DNA of 12,534 nucleotides from W0P28-013 sp963621145 (GTDB lineage Bacteria; Bacteroidota; Bacteroidia; Bacteroidales; Paludibacteraceae), in NCBI GenBank assembly GCA_963621145.1, contig CAVFDI010000050.1, positions 1 to 12,534 on the forward strand, read 5' to 3'. This document shows, in pieces, positions 1-6,409 of the stretch (its first letter is position 1; the number at the start of each line of letters is the position of its first letter). The notes beneath the pieces are model-generated. The model was not told where the DNA came from, ran no database searches, and was given only the letters and a program-made list of their open reading frames with translations. The position numbers and the translations under genes are program-made.

Positions 1-30
1 GCCTTTTTTTGCTTTATCAGTTTTTGCCAT
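1..30 (-). CDS. Partial CDS, N-terminus only, lysine-rich start (runs off left edge)
   Basis: An ATG at 28-30 on the minus strand opens a frame that stays open for the 10 codons left in the window and reads MAKTDKAKKG. An A-rich stretch of nine bases lies just before the ATG, which is typical of Bacteroidota leaders without a Shine-Dalgarno sequence. The basic, lysine-rich start would fit a small ribosomal or nucleic-acid-binding protein, but ten residues do not identify a family. The gene would lie downstream of the tRNA-Ala on the same strand. It could also be a chance open frame. Confidence 0.4.
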   Translation of the reverse strand, partial: MAKTDKAKKG

Positions 31-38
31 TTTTTTTT

Positions 39-67
39 ATTAGATTTTGGTCAATTTTTGGTCTAAT
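39..67. repeat. Inverted ATTAGA/TCTAAT with internal direct repeat GACCAAAA
   Basis: ATTAGA (39-44) and TCTAAT (62-67) form a 6-bp inverted repeat. Within it, GACCAAAA (minus-strand reading) occurs twice, at 45-52 and 56-63, with an 11-bp period, about one helical turn. It ends 8 bp before the putative start codon at 28-30, where an operator or a leader structure would be plausible. Function is inferred from position only. Confidence 0.35.
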
Positions 68-89
68 TTTACTTTACCTCAAAATCAAA

Positions 90-118
90 TGCTTCAACTC
101 TGTATAGAAATTGAAGCA
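90..118 (-). other. Hairpin downstream of tRNA-Ala, possible weak terminator or processing site
   Basis: TGCTTCAA (90-97) and TTGAAGCA (111-118) form an 8-bp stem with a 13-nt loop. On the minus strand it follows the tRNA by about 35 nt and is followed by a U-rich but interrupted run (ATTTGATTTTG). It may end or trim the tRNA transcript. The lack of a continuous U tract makes it a weak terminator. Confidence 0.35.
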
Positions 119-152
119 ATTTGCTGATTTTCAGGCTTTTACCTTTATGTTG

Positions 153-225
153 TGGAGAATATCGGACTCGAACCGACGACCCTTTGATTGCGAACCAAAT
201 GCTCTACCAACTGAGCTAATCCCCC
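153..225 (-). tRNA. tRNA-Ala, anticodon CGC
   Basis: The 73-nt minus-strand sequence folds as a complete cloverleaf. The acceptor stem is GGGGGAT/ATTCTCC with discriminator A, the D stem GCTC/GAGC, the anticodon stem TTTGG/TCAAA, the T stem GTCGG/CCGAT and the T loop TTCGAGT. The anticodon loop TTCGCAA gives CGC at 190-192, which reads the Ala codon GCG. A G3:U70 wobble pair, the main alanyl-tRNA synthetase identity element, is present and supports alanine. The 3' CCA is not encoded, since CAA follows A73. A second G:U pair (5:68) is also present. The gene has its own promoter at 238-268 and lies beyond the valS terminator. Confidence 0.93.
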
Positions 226-237
226 GTTTTTGCGCTG

Positions 238-268
238 CAAAGTTACAACTTATTTTCCATTCGCCCAA
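238..268 (-). promoter_or_regulatory. Bacteroidota-type promoter for tRNA-Ala
   Basis: On the minus strand TTG (266-268), then 20 bp, then TAACTTTG (238-245), an exact match to the Bacteroidota -7 consensus TAnnTTTG. Transcription would start around 231, a few bases before the mature tRNA 5' end at 225. It lies between the valS terminator and the tRNA, so the tRNA is expected to be an independent unit. Confidence 0.7.
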
Positions 269-280
269 CACTTTGCTCGC

Positions 281-316
281 AAAAAAAATGCCGAGACCAA
301 CAGAGCCTCGGCATTT
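281..316 (-). terminator. Intrinsic terminator of valS
   Basis: A perfect 10-bp stem (286-295 with 307-316, GC core GCCGAG) with an 11-nt loop is followed on the minus strand by a run of eight T (281-288). It starts 6 bp past the valS stop codon, an ideal Rho-independent terminator. Confidence 0.88.
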
Positions 317-322
317 CTAATC

Positions 323-2941
323 TTATTTCTTCAGCGCAGCCAAATTGTCGCGCAAAGTTTTCAACTTACTCTCGGCATCAGCCTGCTTTTTGCGCTCATT
401 TTCAACGATTTCTGGCTTGGCATTCGCCACAAATTTCTCGTTACCAAGTTTGCGCATCACCGAATTCAAAAATCCTTCGAGATAGGCAATGTCGGCCTCA
501 ATCTTCTTAATTTCGCCATCGACATCGACCAAACTGCCCAGCGGAACGGCAAATTCGGTGGTTCCAACCATAAACGTGGCAGCCGTAGCATCTTTTTCGC
601 CACACGCAATGCCCGACAGATTGCACATTTTCAGAACCACAGCGTCGTAATCGCCCTTGTGGTCGCCATTGGTGATGAGCAACGACAGCGCCTCTTTGTT
701 GGCAATATTGCGCTCCAAACGCACCGAACGAACGCCAGCCACCAACTCCTTCACCTTTTCAAAATCGGCCAGCAGACGCTCGTCTACGGCATGAGCCTTG
801 GGCTGCTGCGCCACCATAATGCTTTCGCCCGCCTTTCGCTCGGTCAGCGACTGCCAAATCTCTTCGGTAATGAACGGCATGAACGGGTGGAGTAGTAACG
901 TCAATTTCTCGAAAAATGCGATGGTTGCAGCGTATGTTTTCGAGTCAATCGGTTGCTGATAAGCGGGTTTCACCATCTCCAAATACCAACTCGAAAATTC
1001 GTCCCAGAATAGTTTGTAGACGGTCATCAACGCCTCGTTCAAACGATATTTTTTGAAGTCGTCGTCCAATTTTGCAACGGCGGCATTCAACTTCTCGTCG
1101 AACCAACGAATGGCAATTTTTGCCGACTCAGGTTGCTCAGTATCAGCCACTTGCCAACCTTTCACAAGACGCAGCGCATTCCAAATTTTGTTGTTGAAAT
1201 TGCGCCCTTGCTCGCACAAACTTTCGTCGAAAAGAATGTCGTTTCCAGCGGGCGCACACAGCAAAATGCCCATGCGAACACCATCTGCACCATATTTTTC
1301 AATCAAATCGAGCGGATCGGGACTGTTGCCAAGCTGTTTGCTCATTTTTCGTCCCAATTTGTCGCGCACAATGCCAGTGAAATAGACATTGCGGAACGGC
1401 ATTTTGCCTTCGTACTCGTAGCCCGCCATAATCATGCGCGCCACCCAGAAAAAGATGATGTCAGGACCCGTTACAAGGTCGGAAGTGGGGTAGTAGTAGC
1501 GAATTTCGTCGTTGCCTGGATTGTTTATTCCGTCGAAAAGCGAAATTGGCCACAACCACGACGAAAACCATGTATCCATGCAGTCGGGATCTTGGCGCAA
1601 ATCGTCAATCGACAGCGAATAATCCACTGTCGTCAATGCTTTTTTGTAGGCTTCTTCCTTGGTTTCTGCCACTACAAAACCGCCTTTTGGCAAGAAATAG
1701 GCAGGAATGCGATGTCCCCACCACAGTTGGCGACTGATGCACCAATCTTTCACATTCTCGAGCCAATGACGATAGGTGTTTTTGTATTTCGCAGGATAAA
1801 ATTTTATCTCGTCGTTCATCACTGGCGGCAAAGCGAGTTTCGCAAAATGCTCCATTTTCAAGAACCATTGCATCGAAAGTTTTGGTTCAATCGGCACATT
1901 GGTTCGCTCCGAAAAGCCCACATTGTTCACATACGGCTCCACTTTTTCGAGCAAATCGGCCGCAGCCAAATCCTTCTCAATTTGTTCACGCACCGCAAAA
2001 CGATCCATACCGACATACATGCCAGCGGCTTCGCTCAGCGTGCCATCAGCATTGAAAATGTCGATGCTCGGCAGATTGTATTTCTCGCCAAGCATGTAGT
2101 CGTTCACATCGTGCGCTGGAGTCACTTTCAGGCAACCAGTGCCAAATTCAATGTCCACATAGTCGTCCTCAATCACTGGAATAACACGTCCAACCAACGG
2201 CACAATCACTTTTTTGCCTTTCAGCCACGCATTTTTCGGATCATTTGGATTGATACACATGGCGGTATCGCCCATAATGGTCTCGGGACGCGTAGTAGCA
2301 ACAACAGCGTATTTTCCTGGCTCGCCATCGACAAAATAGCGCAGATAGTAGAGTTTTCCCTGATGTTCTTTGAAAATGACCTCTTCGTCCGACAATGCTG
2401 TTTGTGCCTGCGGATCCCAGTTCACCATGCGCACGCCGCGATAAATCAGACCCTTATTATAAAGGTCGCAAAATACCTTGATGACGCTCGCCGAACGCTT
2501 TTCGTCCATCGTGAATGCGGTACGATCCCAATCGCACGAGGCGCCAAGTTTGCGCAACTGTTTCAAGATGATGCCGCCATATTCGTTGGTCCAATCCCAC
2601 GCATGTTTCAAAAACTCTTCGCGCGTCAGGTCGCTTTTTTTGATGCCCTGTTTTGCCAATCGCGCCACCACTTTTGCCTCAGTAGCAATGGAGGCGTGAT
2701 CAGTTCCTGGCACCCAACAGGCGTTTTTGCCCGTCATGCGCGCACGACGCACCAAAATGTCCTGAATGGTCTCGTTCAACATGTGGCCCATGTGCAGCAC
2801 GCCCGTAACATTCGGCGGCGGAATCACCACCGTGTAGGGTTCGCGACCGTCAGGTTTCGACGAAAATAGTTTGTTGTCCAACCAATACTGATACCATTTG
2901 GCCTCGACATCGGCTGGATTGTATTTACTTGCAAGTTCCAT
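323..2941 (-). CDS. valS: Valine--tRNA ligase
   Basis: Charges tRNA-Val with valine in the cytoplasm and edits mischarged threonine. The 872-residue length is normal for a full ValRS. Class I signatures are in order: PPPNVTGVLHMGH with the HIGH motif as HMGH (about 50-53), CWVPGTDHA (75-83), the CP1 editing domain (about 190-345, with ATTRPE at 215-220 and TPAHD at 274-278), WCISRQLWWGHRIP (about 400-413) and KMSKQ (532-536) in place of KMSKS. The anticodon-binding helices follow (about 600-740), then the C-terminal coiled-coil arm (about 805-872), the part that marks ValRS off from IleRS and LeuRS. The Met at 2939-2941 begins the expected MELASKYNPADVEAKWYQYW start. No Shine-Dalgarno sequence is seen. 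A strong terminator follows. The 131-residue gene lies 93 bp upstream on the same strand; no clear promoter was found in the gap. Confidence 0.97.
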   Translation of the reverse strand: MELASKYNPADVEAKWYQYWLDNKLFSSKPDGREPYTVVIPPPNVTGVLHMGHMLNETIQDILVRRARMTGKNACWVPGTDHASIATEAKVVARLAKQGIKKSDLTREEFLKHAWDWTNEYGGIILKQLRKLGASCDWDRTAFTMDEKRSASVIKVFCDLYNKGLIYRGVRMVNWDPQAQTALSDEEVIFKEHQGKLYYLRYFVDGEPGKYAVVATTRPETIMGDTAMCINPNDPKNAWLKGKKVIVPLVGRVIPVIEDDYVDIEFGTGCLKVTPAHDVNDYMLGEKYNLPSIDIFNADGTLSEAAGMYVGMDRFAVREQIEKDLAAADLLEKVEPYVNNVGFSERTNVPIEPKLSMQWFLKMEHFAKLALPPVMNDEIKFYPAKYKNTYRHWLENVKDWCISRQLWWGHRIPAYFLPKGGFVVAETKEEAYKKALTTVDYSLSIDDLRQDPDCMDTWFSSWLWPISLFDGINNPGNDEIRYYYPTSDLVTGPDIIFFWVARMIMAGYEYEGKMPFRNVYFTGIVRDKLGRKMSKQLGNSPDPLDLIEKYGADGVRMGILLCAPAGNDILFDESLCEQGRNFNNKIWNALRLVKGWQVADTEQPESAKIAIRWFDEKLNAAVAKLDDDFKKYRLNEALMTVYKLFWDEFSSWYLEMVKPAYQQPIDSKTYAATIAFFEKLTLLLHPFMPFITEEIWQSLTERKAGESIMVAQQPKAHAVDERLLADFEKVKELVAGVRSVRLERNIANKEALSLLITNGDHKGDYDAVVLKMCNLSGIACGEKDATAATFMVGTTEFAVPLGSLVDVDGEIKKIEADIAYLEGFLNSVMRKLGNEKFVANAKPEIVENERKKQADAESKLKTLRDNLAALKK

Positions 2942-3034
2942 TGGTTTGTGGATAAATTTTATTCTGAAACGATTTGCGAATAGGCATTATTATACCGTAA
3001 ATATACACTCTTCGCAAAAATAATTTTCTGATTA

Positions 3035-3430
3035 TCAGCGCATTCCTTCTGCTTCCGAAACGCGCACAATTCCATCGACAATATAGTTACTAACACCGCG
3101 CCATGGCAGGGGAGCGAAGTACTCTTTGTAGTGCAATTCCACCCATTTACCACTGCAATGCATCAGCGAATCGGCCACAGCTTCATCTTCTACCGAAAAC
3201 TTGAACTCGTTCGATTCGAGCGTGCCAGCCGTCTTGCTTTTCAATCCGCTTTGAATAATTTTGCCCTCGTAAGTCTTGAAAATAATGCCTTTATGAACAA
3301 AATAATTCAGCTGACCCGCCTTCACACCGTCGTCGGCCAACGGAAAATAGAAGCGGAAATAGAAAAATCCCGCCAACGCCAGCAGCAACACCACACTAGT
3401 GATTGAAATAACCTTTGTCTTCGTTTTCAT
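3035..3430 (-). CDS. Conserved Bacteroidota membrane-anchored protein of unknown function (131 aa)
   Basis: The 131-residue protein has a basic N-terminus (MKTKTK), one hydrophobic segment at about residues 8-26 (VISITSVVLLLALAGFFYF) and a soluble remainder, probably outside the inner membrane, with motifs such as FKTYEGKIIQSGLKSKTAGT, FEFSVED-like FKFSVEDE, and ELHYKEY followed by PWRG. I recall similar small proteins in Bacteroides relatives, sometimes carrying the label 6-phosphogluconate dehydrogenase. No dinucleotide-binding motif or dehydrogenase domain is present here, so that label should not be used. The frame is open further upstream to 3544, but the Met at 3428-3430 is preferred because it gives a normal membrane anchor and lies about 30 bp after a -7 element. 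Function is unknown. Confidence 0.8.
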   Translation of the reverse strand: MKTKTKVISITSVVLLLALAGFFYFRFYFPLADDGVKAGQLNYFVHKGIIFKTYEGKIIQSGLKSKTAGTLESNEFKFSVEDEAVADSLMHCSGKWVELHYKEYFAPLPWRGVSNYIVDGIVRVSEAEGMR

Positions 3431-3459
3431 AACAAGAATTTTTTTGATTTTTGAAGATG

Positions 3460-3467
3460 CAAAATTA
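3460..3467 (-). promoter_or_regulatory. -7 element upstream of the 131-aa membrane protein
   Basis: On the minus strand TAATTTTG matches the Bacteroidota -7 consensus TAnnTTTG, about 30 bp before the chosen start at 3430. No TTTG is found at the usual 19-20 bp upstream; the nearest (TTTTTG) is 14 bp away, so the -33 part is weak. It supports the internal start over the longer frame. Confidence 0.5.
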
Positions 3468-3526
3468 CGCTTTTTTTGCGACAAAAAGCCACTCTCGACC
3501 CAACAAACCGCATGGTTAATAAAAAG

Positions 3527-3558
3527 TTTTGCCAAATCAAACATTTTTTGTAACTTTA
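3527..3558 (+). promoter_or_regulatory. Promoter of the universal stress gene
   Basis: TTTTG (3527-3531), 19 bp, then TAACTTTA (3551-3558), seven of eight conserved positions of the Bacteroidota -33/-7 promoter allowing the two free bases. Transcription would start near 3565, which leaves a leader of about 150 nt before the ATG at 3714, long for this phylum. Confidence 0.65.
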
Positions 3559-3678
3559 CCGCTGAATTGTGAGTTTATAGGTTGATTAGTTTGTTCAGTT
3601 TATTTGTCGTTGAAAACGCAGGAAACTGGTCAATAACGTTCACAAGAAATAAACATTGTGTCCGTCCGTCACGCGAAA

Positions 3679-3713
3679 ATTCTTAATTCTAAATTCTTAA
3701 TTCTTAACTAATT
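3679..3713 (+). repeat. Heptamer repeat ATTCTTA x4, abutting the usp start codon
   Basis: Consecutive 7-mers ATTCTTA, ATTCTAA, ATTCTTA, ATTCTTA occupy 3679-3706, followed by a diverged ACTAATT (3707-3713) and then directly by ATG. The repeat fills the ribosome-entry part of the leader. Copy-number change here could alter translation. Confidence 0.8.
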
Positions 3714-4826
3714 ATGAAGGATTCGCTCATAACCATTGCCATTCGTAGCCTCGAACAGGCCAAAAAACTTGCCGAAAAGCTCGAACTATCGGGCATCAAA
3801 ACGCTGCTCAGCGAAGTTGACGAACAGCACGAAACCATCGGCGTGGGCATGCGTGTGCGCGTCGACGAAAACGATATGCAACGCGCCTTAAAAGTCATCG
3901 AATCGGCTGATAATCAAAATGATAAACCACAAAACAATAATCCAGAACATCGTCACATTTTGGTGCCAATCGACTTTTCCGACTATTCGTTGCGCGCTGC
4001 AAAAATGGCATTTAGCATAGCACACACGCTCGGCAACTGCTCGGTAATGCTGCTTCACGCCTACATTTTCCCGAAATCGTTCGTAACAATGGCAGGGCAT
4101 AGGGCAGTGATGAGCCCCGACAAAGATGTGCTGCGCCACTTCATGACTACGCTCGAGGGCGACATGAAAAATCTGTCACAAAAAATCCGCCAACAGATAG
4201 CCAACACCAAACTCGCAAGCGTAAAATTCGACCTCACCACAGTCGATGGAATTCCCGAAGAAGTCATCATCGACTATTGCGAAAAAAATGCGCCATTGCT
4301 TGTGGTTATGGGCACGCGCGGCAAAGATAAGAAGGCCGAAGACCTAATTGGCAGCGTCACAGCCGAAGTCATCGAACACGCCACCGTGCCTGTGCTGGCA
4401 ATTCCCGAAGATTCCGACCTGCAACTTCCTGAAAATGAACCAATTAAAATAATGCTCGCCACCAATTTCGACGACCGCATGCTCATCTCGTTCCGTCGCA
4501 TGATGGATTTGCTTAACGGACTGAATTTCAACCTGTTAATAGCGCATTTCGACGACAATCCCGACGATTGGGACGAGATAAAACTGGCAGGATTGAAGGA
4601 TTTTTGCCACCAAAATTACCCAAATGTGCAAACCGAATGCATCATTGTAGCCAAAGGCGACCAAGACACGCTCGATATTTTCGACCGCCTTGTGGCCGAG
4701 CATCACATCGATGCCATTGCGCTAAACACGCACAAACGCCGTCTTTTTGCAAGCCTTTTCAACCCAAGCATCGCCCGCAAAATGGTTTTCCATGCACACA
4801 CGCCAATTTTGGTGTTCCATAGTTAA
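3714..4826 (+). CDS. Universal stress protein: DUF2007-like domain plus tandem Usp domains
   Basis: The 370-residue cytoplasmic protein has three parts. Residues 1-64 resemble the DUF2007 fold, with an early strand ITIAIRS, a helix EQAKKLAEKLELSGI, and a strand MRVRVDENDMQRALKVIE. A short N/Q-rich linker follows. Residues 80-232 form a complete UspA domain starting HRHILVPIDFSDYS and carrying the ATP-binding motif G-2x-G-9x-G-S (G200, G203, G213, S214). Residues 243-370 form a second Usp fold (IKIMLATNFDD to TPILVFHS) that lacks this glycine motif, so it is probably structural or regulatory. Similar proteins are familiar in Bacteroidota. The exact stress or ligand is not known. It is the only plus-strand gene here, has its own promoter and a long leader, and converges on the gyrA-TPR operon. 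Confidence 0.9.
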   Translation: MKDSLITIAIRSLEQAKKLAEKLELSGIKTLLSEVDEQHETIGVGMRVRVDENDMQRALKVIESADNQNDKPQNNNPEHRHILVPIDFSDYSLRAAKMAFSIAHTLGNCSVMLLHAYIFPKSFVTMAGHRAVMSPDKDVLRHFMTTLEGDMKNLSQKIRQQIANTKLASVKFDLTTVDGIPEEVIIDYCEKNAPLLVVMGTRGKDKKAEDLIGSVTAEVIEHATVPVLAIPEDSDLQLPENEPIKIMLATNFDDRMLISFRRMMDLLNGLNFNLLIAHFDDNPDDWDEIKLAGLKDFCHQNYPNVQTECIIVAKGDQDTLDIFDRLVAEHHIDAIALNTHKRRLFASLFNPSIARKMVFHAHTPILVFHS

Positions 4827-4853
4827 ATTGACATTTGATAATTGACAATTTTT
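4826..4853 (+). repeat. Heptamer-periodic repeat AATTGAC at the usp stop codon
   Basis: Successive 7-mers AATTGAC (4826-4832), ATTTGAT (4833-4839), AATTGAC (4840-4846) and AATTTTT (4847-4853). The first unit begins at the last base of the usp TAA stop codon. Only about three clear units, so chance is possible, but the 7-bp period matches the other boundary repeats. Confidence 0.55.
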
Positions 4854-5076
4854 TTCACTGCAGAATTTAAGCACGTGCAGAGTCAAAACTTGTTTGAACT
4901 ATGCCGAGCACTTGAAATTTTCAACTGCTCACACTTTTGTCCGATAATTGGTATTATGTTAAATAGATAATTCCAAAATGGAAATGAAAGACTCAAACGC
5001 ATGCTCCACCGCTTGAGAATGGCATATTTCTGAGCATTCGTTCAAATAAGTGCGAAATTCGGAAATCTCACTTCGT
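4854..5076. other. Noncoding convergent gap between usp and the TPR gene
   Basis: No credible gene on either strand. A hairpin at 4906-4930 (GAGCA-C-TTGAA, loop ATT, TTCAA-C-TGCTC: ten pairs around one C/C mismatch) could end usp transcription, though its U tract (ACACTTTTGT) is poor. An 8-bp palindrome GCACGTGC lies at 4871-4878. The longest plus-strand ATG frame noticed (from 4978) has only 12 codons. Confidence 0.5.
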
Positions 5077-5112
5077 AAAAAAAGAAAACGGCAACCAAAA
5101 TTGGCTGCCGTT
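5077..5112 (-). terminator. Terminator of the gyrA-TPR operon
   Basis: An inverted repeat spans 5087-5112: AACGGCA pairs with TGCCGTT around an inner CCAA/TTGG stem, with one A/C mismatch between. On the minus strand it is followed by a T-rich tract (TTTTCTTTTTTT, 5077-5088). It lies 24 bp past the TPR stop codon. Confidence 0.8.
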
Positions 5113-5136
5113 CGTCGTTTGCGAATTAGTCTGTGT

Positions 5137-6372
5137 TTATAGGCTCTTGATGCGTGCGTTCACTTCGGCGTATTTTTCTGTGTTACCAAGTTTGTAGTAA
5201 ACTGAACGCAATGTGCGCAGATTATCGATATCTTCACCATTCACCTCTGCGGCTTTTTCGAAATATGGCAACGATTCGCGCATCATTTCCATGGCTTTGG
5301 CTTTCAGCATGTCGGAGGCTTTCATGTCGCGCGCCATCACCGATTTTTCCTCGAGTTGAGCGGCTTTGATGTAGATCATTCTAGCCTTACCATTCAGTGC
5401 TTTGAAACTATTGCCATCGAGCGTAAGTGCCTGATCATAAGCCTCTTCGGCCTCCGAAATTTTGTTGAGCGTCTCCATCACACTGCCCTTCACATTGTAG
5501 TATTCGGCGTTGGTTGGATCCATAGCAATGGCCTCGTTCAGATATTCAATGCCCTGCTCTTCTTGTCCGTTGAAAATATAATGGTTAATCAGATTTCCAA
5601 GGAAGAAAAACTCTTTCGGGAAACGTGCATAGCCCTCTTCCAAAGCGTTCAGATAAGCCGCCGTGTCGCCTTTGTCCTTGTACATGTCGCAAATGTGCTG
5701 CGAAATGTATATTTCCTGATAACCTTTGTCCTTAATCTGCTCGAAGATTTGCAGCGCACTGTTGCTGTCGCCATTGCGTTCGTATGCCGTGGCTGTGTAG
5801 TAACGAATCTGATAATAGGTCGAATCGAGAATGAACGGATACGGATCTTCGTCTTTGAACATTGCCAATTCAGGTATCGAGGTGTGCACTTCGAATGCGC
5901 GAATGGCCGTTTGAAAATCCTGCTGATTGTAGGCCGTGATGCCGTAGTTCACCATTGTCATCTGGTTGTAGTAGGTGATGATGGCTTTGCGAATCTGCTT
6001 GGCGTACTTCGGTTTCACTTTGCCTTTGGCGTTTGGCTGCTGATCTTTGTCGTAGGCCACCACATAGTAGTCGTGCGACTTGATTGCGCTTTCGCCCTCG
6101 AGCACAGCGTCTTGCGTGCCGCCCATCATGGCGTGGTAAATGTCGTTGTCCACAATTTTTTGGTAGACCAAGCCAGCCACATACCATGTTTCGGCAAGAT
6201 CTTTGGTCGTTTCATCTTCGAGTGCCTGCTGAATGCATTTTTTTGCGCCTTCAAAGTCGGGCGATTCCACATTCATGGCTTTGTTGCGAGCCATCGACAC
6301 ATTCTTTTTTTGTGCAGAGCCAGTAGCAACTACTCCGAGTGCCAGCATGGCGATGAGAAATAATTTTTTCAT
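5137..6372 (-). CDS. Secreted tetratricopeptide-repeat protein
   Basis: The 411-residue protein begins with a signal peptide (MKKLFLIAMLALGVVATGSA, likely cut after Ala20), so it should be periplasmic. TPR helices are clear around residues 40-75, 143-163 (YGITAYNQQDFQTAIRAFEV), 190-215, 223-250, 257-285 (LINHYIFNGQEEQGIEYLNE), 290-320 (YYNVKGSVMETLNKISEAEE) and 365-408. TPRs mediate protein-protein contacts; no enzymatic domain is seen and the partner is unknown. The frame extends nine codons further to 6399, but the Met at 6370-6372 is preferred because it starts the signal peptide. The gene lies 37 bp after the gyrA stop with no promoter between, so it is probably cotranscribed with gyrA. 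A TPR gene after gyrA is, as I recall, common in Bacteroidales. Confidence 0.88.
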   Translation of the reverse strand: MKKLFLIAMLALGVVATGSAQKKNVSMARNKAMNVESPDFEGAKKCIQQALEDETTKDLAETWYVAGLVYQKIVDNDIYHAMMGGTQDAVLEGESAIKSHDYYVVAYDKDQQPNAKGKVKPKYAKQIRKAIITYYNQMTMVNYGITAYNQQDFQTAIRAFEVHTSIPELAMFKDEDPYPFILDSTYYQIRYYTATAYERNGDSNSALQIFEQIKDKGYQEIYISQHICDMYKDKGDTAAYLNALEEGYARFPKEFFFLGNLINHYIFNGQEEQGIEYLNEAIAMDPTNAEYYNVKGSVMETLNKISEAEEAYDQALTLDGNSFKALNGKARMIYIKAAQLEEKSVMARDMKASDMLKAKAMEMMRESLPYFEKAAEVNGEDIDNLRTLRSVYYKLGNTEKYAEVNARIKSL

Positions 6373-6409
6373 GTTACACAAGAATTTGAGTGAGTTCAAT
6401 TTTCATATT

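Noticed and set aside
111..320. Plus-strand open frame of 69 codons at the left end
   Set aside because: It crosses the tRNA-Ala and the valS terminator, both well supported on the minus strand.
1133..2869. Long plus-strand open frame of 578 codons
   Set aside because: It is antisense to valS, whose motifs are unmistakable; its His/Arg/Phe-rich product reflects the opposite-strand codon pattern.
3431..3544. Upstream extension of the 131-aa membrane protein to 3544
   Set aside because: It would add 38 residues before the membrane anchor and run over the -7 element at 3460-3467; the internal Met is the better start.
4978..5016. Tiny plus-strand frame of 12 codons in the convergent gap
   Set aside because: Too short, no promoter, no recognisable peptide.
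5356..6363. Plus-strand open frame of 335 codons
   Set aside because: Antisense to the TPR gene; composition (Val/His/Phe rich) is that of a shadow frame.
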